Shown here: positions 38,024-49,302 of the stretch, one piece after another
Layout: each line of letters opens with the position of its first letter
Position numbering within the stretch: position 1 is the first letter of the stretch
Assembly (NCBI GenBank): GCA_013399855.1
Contig: VXAY01005020.1
Span: 1,529,833 to 1,593,832, forward strand
Reading direction: 5' to 3'
DNA from: Oxyruncus cristatus
Lineage: Eukaryota > Chordata > Aves > Passeriformes > Cotingidae
DNA length: 64,000 bases
The notes under the pieces: generated by a model
Told to the model about the DNA's origin: nothing
The model's input: the letters and a program-made list of their open reading frames with translations, nothing else
Database searches by the model: none
Made by a program: the position numbers and the translations under genes

Positions 38024-40193
38024 ACAGACACACCCCACTCAGTCACCACTGTCTGAAAATATGAGGGAATCAGGACCATACATTCTCCCCTTCTCCCCAT
38101 CCCCAGTACTCCCACATCCTCAAAACAGGCAAGCTGCGAGTAACTCAAAAGCAGGGCCTCTCTGATCTCACTGGGTTACAAGTATCTGACATTAGCCAAG
38201 GCTTCAGGAATCATTATCAATGTTTTTGTTTCCTGATCAAATGTTACCATGGAGCTTCATCACCTGTATTAAAGCAGTAGAGGCTGCACAGGAGTTGTAT
38301 TTGCCTTCCAAGATAGACCCGGATCCACGTATTAGCATGCTTTTATCCCAGTGCAGCCAGGCAGAGATATAACTGTGCATGCACACAAGTGCAAGCACAC
38401 AGATTCCTAATCACCTTGCACTGCTACTTCCAATTGAGCAATTGTCAGCACATTGTAAAAATAAGCATGTTGTCCAGGTCCAACTACCCAGGAGACGCAA
38501 GGGCATCAAGATGTGACACCTTGAAAAAAAACCCCCAAACCAACATTCAGTGACATGATTCTGCATCAGAGAAGTAACTGAGCACAAGTGATGTTGGTTG
38601 ACTCACAATGGAATCATCATGTATCGAAAGAGTCAGCAGTACAGAACACACAGCAAAGATTATTAGCTCATGTTGTACTTTTTATTTTCAGGATTAAAAA
38701 CCCCAACAATATAAAGCAGAAAGCAACAGATGTGAACCCCAAGTTTATCTGCAGTCCAGATGAGGCATCCTGGTTTCACAAAACTATATTGGACAGATGG
38801 ATCAAGCACAAACTACCATAAAAGAGAAGAGAAACTTCACAAAATAAAAACTGAGAACTGCTAACTCATCTTCACCTGGCCCCTCTGCCCCTTTCCACAA
38901 TATAAATAAATAAAAAAATCCATCTGCAAAATACATTTAACATTAAAACAATTAAAGAATCATCAAAATTATGTTTATAGGGGATGTACTGATCAATACT
39001 TTTTTCAAAATTAAGAATACACTGCAGTTCAACGTAGGTGTGATATCACAGGTCTATCAATGGGTAAGGGAAGTACTCTTTCAATGGACAACACAATGTA
39101 TTTTATATTCCTGAATATTAATCAGATTCAGCACACAGTTCTAAAGCTGACATTCCTATTGCAAACGCTACAATTAAAAGTTTACTTGGTAAGACTTGCC
39201 GAGAAATAAATATGCTTATGGAAGTAAACACTTTAACAGGACAGACATTGAATTAGTAGGACTGATTATTTTTAATACAAAATAGAGACTGATTTAACAA
39301 GCTAAAACAAAGAGCTAATAGGATTACCATTAAAAGTGTGATTAAGTAAATCACTATACTCTTGCCACAGTTATTCCTACATACATGTCCTTAGCATAAA
39401 ATTTATTTGCTCTTCACCATATGCTCTGGCTCTTTTATCCATCTGTTGAGTCAAAAAACAAGGCTGGAATAAGAATTTGTCTGAGAGAAAAGCAAAATAA
39501 AATTAAAAAAATCTTATTTTCCACTGCCAAAAAGAACTGCATTTTGAACTGATCTGAACTTTGAATGAAGTTTTGGGTCAGTTCTGTTCCTCACATTAGA
39601 CAATATCTGTGCTTAAACAACCACTGAAAATTTGCCTCAAGTTTTGTCCCCCAGAAGTGGTCCTCTGACCAAAAAATTTGCTTATTAAGGATTGGTAACA
39701 ATATGTTGAAATCAAGATGAAAGTCTTACTAAAACTTCATATGGACTTGGTATGAAATACTACAAAGTCAAGTAAACCTCAGGTCATACATGCTCTGTAG
39801 ACTTCCATGGGTAAACCAATTTTAAATCAAAATGGCCACATCCTCCACCTACTGAAGTCCTAAACCCTGGACTGCGAGATGGGACAGCAACAAATTCTGA
39901 CACTGGAGACAGGTATGCACAGAAAGTATTTCCAAAGGCTTAGCCAGATGAGAACGAGATAACCATCTTGGCAGAAGCCTTACTTCTGTTTGAGCCAAAG
40001 TTCCTGCTCAAAAGTGCTTCTTCAACCTTACAGCACAGGTGCTTTGTAAACTCCAACATGCTAACTTGGTGCAAACACAGCAGAAAACAGCATGTGTTGG
40101 GAGCAAAGATAGCATTTTCTCATTGCTTCTGTCTTCTCCAAAGAGTCAGTTTAGCAGAATACAGGCCTTTTTGCAGTCAGCACTTCTGCTCTG
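34481..40193. other. Noncoding interval, 5.7 kb
   Basis: No exon, RNA gene or named repeat recognised except the 48-nt poly(A) tract annotated separately and a short G run near 37688. Open frames are all of the length expected by chance. Confidence 0.5.
37973..38020. repeat. Uninterrupted poly(A) tract, 48 nt
   Basis: Forty-eight consecutive A residues flanked by GGATTACC and TCTACAGACA. It could be a homopolymer expansion or the tail of a retroposed RNA. I do not recognise a processed gene copy in the sequence before it. Confidence 0.95.
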
Positions 40194-40640
40194 AATCACA
40201 GAATTACCAAGGTTGGAAAAGACCTCCAAGATCATCGAGTCCAACCAGCAACCCACCACTGCTGCATTCAGTACTAAACCATTTTCTCAAGAGCCATATC
40301 CACACATTTTTTGAGCTCTTCCAGGGATGGTGACTCCACCACTTCCCCATGCAGTCTGTTCCAATGCTTTACAACCCTTTCTGTGAAGAATTTTTTCCTA
40401 ATACCTGATCTAAACCTCCCCTGGTGCAGCTTGAGGCCATTTCCTCTTGTCCTATCAGTTGTTACCTGGGAGAAGAGACAAACCTCCGCCTCACTACAAC
40501 CACCTTTCAGGTAATTGTAGAGAGCAATAAGGCCTCCCCTGAGCCTCCTTTTCTCCAGGCTAAGCAACCCTAGAAGATTCCCAATCTCACATCTCTCATT
40601 ACCCGCAGCACCCCTGAAACACGTCTTGCCAGCACTGTCT
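40194..40640 (-). mobile_element. CR1 LINE 3' fragment (about 450 bp)
   Basis: Minus-strand copy. The plus-strand reading starts AATCACAGAATTACCAAGG and includes GACCTCCAAGATCATCGAG, GGGATGGTGACTCCACC and AAGAATTTTTTCC. The minus-strand frame still reads [20 protein letters not shown] and [14 protein letters not shown], the conserved C-terminus of CR1 ORF2, over a long open stretch. The copy is therefore moderately young though 5'-truncated. Confidence 0.87.
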
Positions 40641-40680
40641 CCAGCAAGATCCTCACCATCCCAGCCAAACACATGCACAT

Positions 40681-41624
40681 GGGTATCTCTTCAGTTCTTG
40701 AGATAAAACTCAACAGCAGGAATTTATTTTTTTTTTTAAATAACAAAAGAAAACACTAACTCCCAGCTTCACAGTTCAACATATTAGGACAGTAAGTTCC
40801 CAAGTAAGAAGCCAAGAGATCTACAAAATCCACTAGTGACTCCTTTTCTGTTTTCACCTACAAGGACACAGTAAGAAGCTCAGCTGTCACACATGTAACA
40901 ATTATCTCTCTACTACTTCCCATCAGGGATACACACAGATCTACTGCGCCTCAAATGTTCCCTTAAATTGCACATGGCAGCAATCAGTGCAAGGAGAACA
41001 GGAATGCCACCAGTGTGCTTAGCATTCAGTGTTGCATAGTAGGAAGAGAAAGAACAGTCATAAACCAATGTATAAGTAACCTGAATCTGTAATAACAAAC
41101 CATATGAGTAATTATTCAAGAACATGCAATTCAAGTAAGTACTTTGCCTCAAGCAGCTGCTACTTTCTTGGTTTTTTCTCTCCCAGCACCTACCAAATAG
41201 TCAAGAAGTCAGAACAATTCCTGTGGGGGAGTTTTCTACTTAGATTGTTTAAAAGTAAACCCTACTGCTTTGGCAATACATGAGCAAGACTAAAACACTG
41301 TATTCACCAGATGTATGTCTACATCAACAGCAAAAAAACCCCGAGCCTTCTCCTGTGTTCTTGTCAATCTTTATTTTCCTCAAGCTCACACATCCCTGAT
41401 CTCACAGTCTGAGTTGCTCACACTGACCTCAGGAACAGACCACTCAGAGCCAGACTTTCATCTAAGTGTCTCAGCATGAGCTGCAGCCACCTGTCACTCA
41501 CCTGCCAGACCGGCTCCACTCTACTGCCTGAAACTGGGCCAAACATCGCCACACCTTCCATGTGGGCACTGGATGCAAACTACTGCCCTACTTCCTTGAT
41601 CCTCCCTTCCTGCCCAGCTCACCT
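40681..41624. other. Noncoding interval downstream of PLCXD2
   Basis: A T/A homopolymer-rich stretch lies near 40726-40742, and a minus-strand AATAAA at 41375-41370 is noted as an alternative PLCXD2 poly(A) site. Nothing else is recognised. Confidence 0.4.
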
Positions 41625-41630
41625 TTTAAT
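41625..41630 (-). terminator. Candidate polyadenylation signal ATTAAA for PLCXD2
   Basis: First common hexamer variant I found downstream of the stop on the coding strand, with G-rich sequence just beyond it. A canonical AATAAA at 41375-41370 is the alternative. By-eye scanning and distance make this tentative. Confidence 0.25.
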
Positions 41631-44583
41631 TTTGTAATGCCGCAAAATAGAGTCCACAGCCCAAAGTCCAAGCCTAGATGAGCTCCATCTTGCAAAGCAC
41701 GAGGAAGTCTGAATATGTTCTGGTGTTGTGTCAGAGAGGTAAGCCTGTTACAGGGGTAGCTTTGCTCTGTGTAACAGAATAGAAGAAAGGTAGTTCATAC
41801 TGCTTAGGATGGTTTAGGACTACCCCAGGGCCAATCTGAAACACCAGCATTAACATTGCCCAGAATATCCAGGGGAGGTATCCTGTCACAGATGAGTGTT
41901 ATCTGCCAAGAGCCCAACTCACTACTTGAGACTGTCAGGTTCCTCACACTAGAAGCACAACACCAAGCACTGCTCTGAAATGACACGAGACTCTTCAGAC
42001 AGGCCAAGCTTAGAGAAACGCTGTTCTCCCCACCCACATACTTAACCATTAATCCTAAAGCTGTTTTCCATTTCTTCTCCCTCTGCTAACACTCTTAACA
42101 CCTAACATGCCATTATCTATTTCAAGAGGCAAGAGCTAACAGCAAGTATGTTAGAGAAACTGATGAGTTTGCACTTAAAAATGTCTAACCAAAGCCCTGA
42201 GTTGCAGCCATCCCATTTCTATCCAAATAAATACAGCACAAGGACCAACAACACAGTCATTACCGTGCACGCACAATACAAGTACTGGTTAAGTCCAATA
42301 AATCTCTTTTGAGGTAGATATATGCAGTACAAAATATATTAAGGGTCAAATGCAAACATCATATTCACTTCATCTTCTTGCCTTGTCTTCCAGTTTTGCA
42401 GGAAATCTTGCAAACATATTATTTCTGCCTAATCAGTATTCAAGCCAGGCTCTTCTGAGTTCTGAGCTCTAAGACAATTTGCAGCTACACCACCACCAAA
42501 ACCAGATCCATACATGTAATGCTAGCATGGAGTTTCAGTTAGGGCCACGAGTAAAGTAGGTTAACACAAAATACAGCTAAGGAAAATCCAGGTATTTTAA
42601 ATAAATTTGCAGACTAAACAGCGCTGTTCAAAAAAAAAAGGTTCCGACATCAGGTTTCATCAACAAGAACAAAAATAATAAAACCCTTCTGCTGGGGTTT
42701 TCAAAGGAAGTATTAAACTAGAAATTTGAGCTTAGTTCCCAAAACTTGATTTTTGTGACTTGTCCCCCACCACTGGAATACAAGAGGAAAGGAGAAAGAC
42801 AGCTTGAGTGACAGGCAGCCCCCAACTCCTAATTCCCTTAGAAAAAGGATTCAGTTAAAAAATTCAAAGAACTCTAATGAAAACCATGCAAACAACAGAT
42901 AAATCAGATTACAGTCTGCTCAGAATTCAGCCAAGGTTCACATGGAAGGTTTGCAAACCTTAAACTCCTCCCAAGTTTAGAGTTTGTGACAAGGAAGCAA
43001 AGATGTTTTGGATTTTTCACAGCTGTCAGACCACGATGGCAGACAGGATACAGTAACAAAAATAATAAATCTGGAGATTCACTTCTCTTTTGAAAAAGTT
43101 ATCTATAAAAATGATCCATTCTATTATAAATAAGATTAGAGATCAATACAAATTCATATTCAGTGAATAATTAGTGCACCAACAGTTGCTGTAGGAAGAT
43201 GATTGAGCTGAGAAGCATCTGCTAATCAGTCACTTTTGTGCTTAGTCTTTTTTTAAAAAAAAAACCCCTAAGATAAACCAGACTGCAGGACTGCTATCAG
43301 CTGGTGAATTAAGTGCTGATAAGTACCAACATGCAATTGCATTGGCTCAAAAACACATGGTCACATCTTGCTGTGAACAAACAGAAATAAGCATGACTAC
43401 AGAAAGAAGCAGCGCTGACACCTGCCTGTGCCTGTATGACTATTGCTTACTTTGTCAGAAGCATGTGAAGGCTGGAGAAATTTTTCCCCCCTAGCTGTGG
43501 CTCTGTCTACAAGCACAACTTGCAGGTCCTATTTCAAAATTCATTGTCACACCACAAGTCCCAGTGATTCAATATTTGGGCTTCGAGCAGTCCTTGTCAA
43601 CTCCAGTTCTTTGAATATCAAGTAATGCCCCATTTAGCCCACCTTCTTCCAGAGAAAGGCTGTCTGGGCGAGAAACTTTCCCCAAAGAAAGACCGATGGA
43701 TGAAAAAATCCAAGTAACCAAAAAGCAGAAGAGGAAGGTTGTGCTCTACTTTCTCAAATGTCCCAACAGGAATTTACACTTGTGAGTTATAATCTTCAGA
43801 ATCTGAAGACAGAAATGTTCTCCAAATAATGACAAAAGAAACACAAACAAAAAAGAAACAACTTAAACATGATTGCAATAAATGTATTGAAGTATTAAAG
43901 TAAAATAAAGAGGTCCAGAAGAAGCATTTGGACTCCAAAGAGAAAGAGTGGGTCAAGCCTTCACCTCTCAGGCCCAAAGGACAGTTTGGATATATAACAG
44001 TGTTAACAGCTTCCCCCTGAACAATGGCAATATTGTCCCTTCAAGTAAGTCAGAGGTAGTGTCTAAACCAGCATAATGAACACAGCAGCAGCCCCCAGCT
44101 GGGCCCAGCTATGCCTGAGGTGGCCTAAGAACAATACCATCTCAGCCAGCCTAGCCACACTGCTATGGGATCAGCAGCAATCCTTGGAGTGAGCCCTGGT
44201 GATGGGAAACAAGCAGGATGCACACACAAGGGCACGGTGAGCCCAGTCACCAGGGAGATGCGCCCCACAATCGGGTACATCTGCTCCAGAGGCCAGCCTC
44301 TCGCTGGCAGGCAGGGACTGCACCAGACGGCAGCAGATGTGTGCATAACTTAGTCAAACACTTAGCACAGACAGACACGCAGCAGCACTCAGACAGCACT
44401 TTGTTCCACTCAGGTCCACACATCAGCAGGAGCGGGGACCCGGCTGTACGTGATGTCTAACCACGTTTCCTCCAGGACACTTTTTTTTAAATAAATGGAG
44501 ACTACAATGGGTTTCACTTAATAAGTAAAACACTGAGCATAGATCGAAGACGTCCACTGAGGAGCACGAGCAGGATACAGCAA
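41625..44583 (-). other. Candidate 3' UTR / downstream region of PLCXD2
   Basis: Sequence following the PLCXD2 stop codon on the minus strand. Scanning by eye, I found no AATAAA or ATTAAA on the minus strand until an ATTAAA at 41630-41625, followed by the G/T-containing AAGGTGAGCTGGG. A canonical AATAAA follows at 41375-41370. Either could end a roughly 3-kb 3' UTR, or a weaker, closer signal may be used. No exon of another gene is visible. Confidence 0.35.
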
Positions 44584-44746
44584 TCAGGATTTAGATGGAG
44601 ATTCACCCTCTTCTAAAAGTCGGTCATTCAGTGCAATAACTGTAGCAGCAAAGTCAACCAGCTCCACAAAGTCCGACGTAATTATGTTAACACCCATAAC
44701 ACCAGGCTTCTGTTCTTTCACCCAATTCAAAATCATGGGCAGGTTC
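44584..44746 (-). CDS. PLCXD2: PLCXD2 coding exon 4 (C-terminus, residues 263-315 and stop)
   Basis: Terminal coding exon of 163 nt. It follows an acceptor reading TTTCTTTAG and starts with the third base of Arg262, then NLPMILNWVKEQKPGVMGVN. Next comes the conserved C-terminal block NIITSDFVELVDFAATVIAL, the last strand and helix of the X-domain barrel in this family, and a short acidic, Ser-rich tail. The stop is TGA at 44586-44584. Total length with the 62347 start is 315 residues, close to the roughly 300 residues I expect for PLCXD2. No frameshift or premature stop is present in any of the four exons, so the gene looks functional. Confidence 0.94.
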
Positions 44747-45960
44747 CTAAAGAAATTGAAATAAAGAAAATTAGACACTTTAAAAGAGACTTCTCTACAC
44801 TTACTCTTCTTACTTCAAAACACAACATGCCATTTACAAAATATATTCTTATATCTGTAATTGGGCCCTGACTACCACCAGCTGATGAGACGAGTGCTTA
44901 ACAGAGCACATGGTCATTAGCTATCAAATACTGGTCAGTCATCAATCCAAATTAGCAGGCATACAAAACATTCATGAACTCTGCATTCACTGAGCAGACT
45001 GTGCTTCAGTATTTAATGTTACACTACAATTTTTTCCAACCTGGTTTGTTTTTACTCAAGCACATGTTAAGTCAAAAGCTCAATTTCACAGCAGACTGCA
45101 AAGCTATATCTGGCCCAAGATGTCCCCCTGCCCATTTCTGCCTCAGGGTGGGCATGAAAAAAGTTGGGAGGCAGCATTTCTACAGAACTCACTTCAGCTT
45201 CCAGACCCACCCAAAGGAACGGGATCAGGGAAGCCAAACCCAGAATCAGGCTGTCAGCTCTATAGGGGCTGAACATCCTGCTATACATCACTGTAACCAG
45301 AGAAAGGCAAGGCGTGTCCCTGAGTTAAATGGAGTTGGAAATTCTACCATGGGGAAAAATTTCAAGTAATTTCTTGGACACAGTGCAAGCCAGGAGTCTA
45401 CACCAGCTTTTTTGCACCCTAACATGCAAACACCATGTTTTTCAGCAGTTAGACAAATGGATAAATATATCAGCATTATTTAAATTACAGTCATAGCACC
45501 CATACATTATTTAAGATGGTAGACAACCAAATTAGCTAGCAGGATGATAAAAAAAAACACAAAAATCTAAAATCACCCTACAACACCTGTTTCGGGAAAA
45601 TTTTTAAAACTTTATCAAGAACCAAGAGAAAAAAACTTGAGTGAAGGCATAATTACTGCCCCTTTCAAGGGACACACGAGACTTCTGCTGGCTCAGTGTG
45701 ACTGCTGCACATTTCTCCTTTAACAAGAGCTCAAAAACAATTAAATATTCATATTCAGGGCAAAATTTCCATATGAGAAGGCAGACATCTACATAAAACG
45801 CAAAGACTGATTTGCATATCAGCTAGCTTGTGTAAATGTACATGAGCAATCATGCTTTAGCAAACAGCAGCATCTATTAAATATTCAGTTTACTTGCAAA
45901 CAAGGGGTAAAGATGGGGCTGAGGGAAAGGGATGGAGTGAAGGCAGGCTTCCACCTAATA

Positions 45961-46172
45961 GCGGCTTACGGCCCAGATCCGTGCCAGGAGTCGCTTGAAA
46001 AAAAGAGGATGTTTTAAAGCCGGAATGCGGCACGACGCTGGCTGTAACCAGCAGCCCGCAGCCCGTGTATTGCCCAGCAGCAGCAGCAGCCCCGGCACCG
46101 CGCCCCGCTCACAGCCCCCGAGCGCCGCCCAGTGCCAAGCGCCTGCACAAACCCCGCACAAACCCGGAACGT
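45961..46172. promoter_or_regulatory. Short CpG-island-like block inside PLCXD2 intron 3
   Basis: I count about 21 CpG dinucleotides in roughly 210 bp here, against near absence in the flanking kilobases. The block includes a CAG run (GCAGCAGCAGCAGCC), GC-box-like sequence (CGCGCCCCGC) and a CCAAT motif at its right edge (GTCCAATGGG). This density normally survives only where DNA stays unmethylated, so an internal promoter or regulatory element is likely. A minus-strand start here could serve the next gene downstream. The minus-strand 73-codon open frame over it starts MDVPGLCG and resembles no family I know. Confidence 0.5.
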
Positions 46173-46273
46173 CCAATGGGTTTGCTCATGTTTTGCCAGA
46201 TTAATGCCTGGAAACAGGAAGGAGACTGGAGATTCCGTGATTTATACCGCCACCTGGAATTTCCTCACTTCAC

Positions 46274-46865
46274 AGAATCGCCTGGGTTGGAAAGGATATT
46301 AAAGGTCATCTCATTCCTACTCCCCTGCCCTGGGGAGGGACACTACACTGGACCAAGTTGCTCAAAGCCCCATTCAGTTCAGCCCAGGGATGGGACATCC
46401 ATAACTGCTATGGCTTCATCACCCTCACAGTAAAAAACTTCTTCCTAATACCTAATCTAAACCTACTCTGTTGCAGTTTAAAGCCATTCCCCCTTGTTCT
46501 GTCACTACATGCCCTTGTATGAAGTCTCTCCATCCTTCTTGTGGGCTCCCCTCAGGTACTAGGCAGCTACAATTAGGTCACCCTGGAGCATTCTCTTCTA
46601 CAGGCTGAAGAATCCCAACCCTCCTAGCCTTTCCAACAGGTTGGTCCTTCCTGTGCTGGGGACCCCAAAGCTGGACACAGTACTCCAGGTGGGATCTCAT
46701 GAGTGGATCAGAGGGGCAGAATCACCACCCTCGACCTGCTGCCCATGCTGCTTTGGATGCAGCCCAGGATGTGTTTGGCCTTCTGGGCCGCAAGTGCACA
46801 TTGCCAGGTCATGCCCAGGCTCTCATCCAACAGCACCCCCACAAGTCCTTCCCAGCAGCAACTTA
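46274..46865 (-). mobile_element. CR1 LINE fragment in PLCXD2 intron 3 (about 590 bp)
   Basis: Minus-strand copy whose plus-strand reading starts ACAGAATCGCCTGGGTTGG. It runs through the reversed CR1 landmarks CTAATCTAAACCTACTC, CTTGTTCTGTCAC and CCCCAAAGCTGGACACAG into the C-terminal ORF2 region near 46860. The reading frame is broken, so this is an old, inactive 3' fragment. It lies in the sense orientation relative to PLCXD2. Confidence 0.85.
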
Positions 46866-47635
46866 CATCAGCAACTTTCGTGAGGGCAAAAGCACAACAA
46901 TTGCTATTTTTAGAAAGGATTTTTAAAAAGCTATATTGACTTAGCTTCAAAACAGTAATACTGGAATTAACTCTAAAGTGACCAATGAACAAGGAACATG
47001 AACTGGCTGCTGAAGATGTGTGTTTATCTCACTGCGTAGAATTAGGCTCAATTCCTGATTGAATTAGACCACTTGTGAACGCCTATATCAGAGTAATTTA
47101 AAACTTAATATCATTACGGCAAGATAAACTGTTAGTGACATCAAAACATAGCATATTAAACAGTGAGCCAGGAGATCACATCCTATCAGGACAGTTTTGC
47201 TAAATTTTAGCAAACAGGCTACAAGGTGATAATTCCATAAAATACAGTCATATGGAAATATTCTGGTCGTGCTGTTAACACTATTAAAATCACTGGCACC
47301 CTGCACTACTCAAAGTAAAACCCTCTTATTATTATCTTACTCAGACAAAATAATTGTACAACAGTCAATGGTATTAAAGTTAAATGGCTAATCTAATTTT
47401 TGGTAAAAAAATAAAAAACAGCCAAGGTAAAATACTGCCCCAGGTCATGTATCTGCCCATGTCACTGTATTATTTGATTCTTTATTTTTAAGGATTGCTA
47501 ATATCTCTCATGAGCAATAGAATTGAGCAAAAGAGTGTCAGGCCTAAGGTAACATCTCCTGGTTTCTTGCTTACTCGGTGCTTCTTTCAACATGAAACGT
47601 GGTAAGTAAAGAAGTGAGAAATGAAGAGTCCTTAC

Positions 47636-47877
47636 CTACGAACGAGTGTGTTCTTCAGACCTCGAACAAGATGCCGTGCAATAGTTTTCACTCGAGGTGT
47701 GAGGACTGCTTGAGAAACATGAAAAGTCCCATAACGACTTCGTTCCTCAAGTGTGGTCTCCAGGAACTGCAACAGTTTGTGCACATTGGTTGTGTTAGCC
47801 CACGGTGCTGGCATTTTATTACCTGGCCACAGGAAGGGGTATTCCTGATACAAAGGGTGGTGGTAAAATATGAGAAC
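47636..47877 (-). CDS. PLCXD2: PLCXD2 coding exon 3 (residues 182-261 plus two bases of codon 262)
   Basis: This 242-nt exon continues the X-domain barrel. It starts in phase 0 after a T-rich acceptor ending TTAG, with VLIFYHHPLY. It then encodes QEYPFLWPGNKMPAPWANTT, a hallmark stretch of the PLCXD2/PLCXD3 group, and a helix-rich part ending in VSQAVLTPRVKTIA and GLKNTLVR. The exon ends CGT-AG before a GTAAGG donor. The split codon is finished by G from exon 4 to give Arg262. Intron 2, upstream, is only 964 bp. If intron 3 were retained, the frame would reach TAA inside the donor itself, giving a protein cut off right after Arg-Arg. Confidence 0.94.
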
Positions 47878-48841
47878 CTAACAAAAAAAAAAGGAAGAGA
47901 AAAAATAAATAAAAATCACACTTATATTTTGATTTGAGCAGGATGTTGCATTGGCTTATGCTCATAGAGTACTGTTGCAGCTAGCATAGCAGCAAAAAGA
48001 GGACCAAGCAAAAAGAAGGTGCTCTTGAGACAAGAGTGTCAGTAAATTTTTTGCAGTATTGCCAAAGGAGATGGAGATCATTTTGGTTAGCTATGAGAAC
48101 AGGCTTGCTTCAGGCTTTAAGGGTCATCAGTTTAAAATGACAAAGTTGCCAGGAGTATACTGCACTGTCATTCAAAGAATTCAGTTTAAATGCATTTCTA
48201 CAAGAATTTCAGATTCTTACCCACGTTTACAAAACATTCTTTTTGAGCCCTAACACTGACAACATCAGTTCAGAGGAATTCCTCGTGTATCTTACAGTTT
48301 AAGAATTACAGCTGCTGCTGAAATTCAGCCACTATTGAAACCCTGTTCTTGGTTTGTGTGTACACATGGGAGCAGTTACCACAGAGAAGAGGCATTTAAC
48401 CTCACCTCTATAGATCTGGATGGCTGCAAAAGAGCTACGAAATTTTGTACTCTACCTCAGTCACATTAAAGCTGATGTGCTTCACATTGGCCAAAAAGAT
48501 CATGGTTAATCAAAACCTCACCAACACAAGACCGCAATATATGCTCTTCCAGAAGAGAAAACCATTTGTGAGGAGCACAAAGCTCCAAGGATATATAATT
48601 TAATATAACAAGCATGCTTGGGAGCAGGACACAGACTAGCCACACCACAGACAAGGGGATACACGGCTGCACGTAAACAGAGGAAAACATGCACAGTACA
48701 TAAAGGAGGCCCTAGTGGGCTTTAAATTAACCATCAGCATCATCCTTGGTCCAACGCCTCTGAGTGGGAACCACACACCAGATTCTGTTTGTAAAATCTT
48801 AACCTTTTGGGTTTGGAAAACATTACACATCCTTTCCCTAC
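47878..48841 (-). other. PLCXD2 intron 2 (964 bp)
   Basis: Short phase-0 intron between a GTAGGG donor and an A-rich (plus strand) or T-rich (minus strand) acceptor tract ending TTAG. No repeat or exon is recognised inside it. The open frame that continues from exon 2 past the donor is intronic read-through. Confidence 0.88.
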
Positions 48842-49302
48842 CTGGTGTTTCTTCTTCCACATGTACTGTAATGTCACATATTCCACACATTCATCAGCAC
48901 AAAGTTTGGATTCAAACACTGAGCAGATCCTGTTGATCAAGAAGTGGTGATGGCTGTCATCCATGGCATAGAAGTGATTGAAATCCAAGAAGATTACTTC
49001 CTTGGGGTGCTGCTCAAGGAAGGTATTTATCTCCTTCAGCCCATCCCATACTTTGATGCCAAACAAGCCATGTATGAAGTAAATCTCTTGTCCTATTTCC
49101 CCAGGTTTGGGAGATACACGAAGATCAAAGTAGCGGATCCCACCTTCCAACTGCTCTTTGAAAGTCAGATTTTGAGTCACTGACCATTTCTTCATGATCT
49201 TTCTAACCAAGGAAATTCTGGCCAAACGTTTGATGGCTGTGGCTTGATCTGGTCCCACAGGAGATTTCTCATCAACCCAGTAGCTGAAAGAATCGTGTGA
49301 TC
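48842..49302 (-). CDS. PLCXD2: PLCXD2 coding exon 2 (catalytic X-domain core, residues 28-181)
   Basis: Largest coding exon (461 nt), carrying most of the PI-PLC X domain. It begins after a pyrimidine-rich TTTTTCCTAG acceptor and opens with GSHDSFSYWVDEKSP. That places the first catalytic-type histidine at residue 30, followed by Asp31. Further on are WSVTQNLTF (67-75), the GIRYFDLR strand (82-89, with Arg84 and Asp87) and YFIHGLFG, which supplies the second catalytic-type histidine (105). FLDFNHFYAMD follows. The exon ends KKKHQ in phase 0 before a GTAGGG donor; the open frame that runs on into the intron is not protein. The family has only the X domain, without the PH, EF-hand, Y or C2 parts of classical phospholipase C. 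Phosphoinositide hydrolysis is the expected activity. Assignment to PLCXD2 rather than PLCXD1 or PLCXD3 rests on remembered family differences such as SYWVDEKSPVGPDQ. Confidence 0.95.

Larger units (their letters stand above)
44747..47635 (-). other. PLCXD2 intron 3 (2.9 kb) with a CR1 copy and a CpG-dense block
   Basis: Runs from the GTAAGG donor at 47635 to the TTTCTTTAG acceptor at 44747. It contains a CR1 copy at 46274-46865 and a CpG-dense block at 45961-46172, both annotated separately. The rest is AT-leaning and featureless. Confidence 0.88.

Noticed and set aside
1..44000. Coding exons of PHLDB2, expected downstream by synteny
   Set aside because: Its large first coding exon would give a long Ser-rich frame. 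No frame here matches it, so the gene, if present, must code beyond position 1.
48740..48841. Open frame continuing from PLCXD2 exon 2 past residue 181
   Set aside because: A consensus GTAGGG donor at 48841 joins in phase to exon 3, which restores the known family sequence. The extension is intron read-through.
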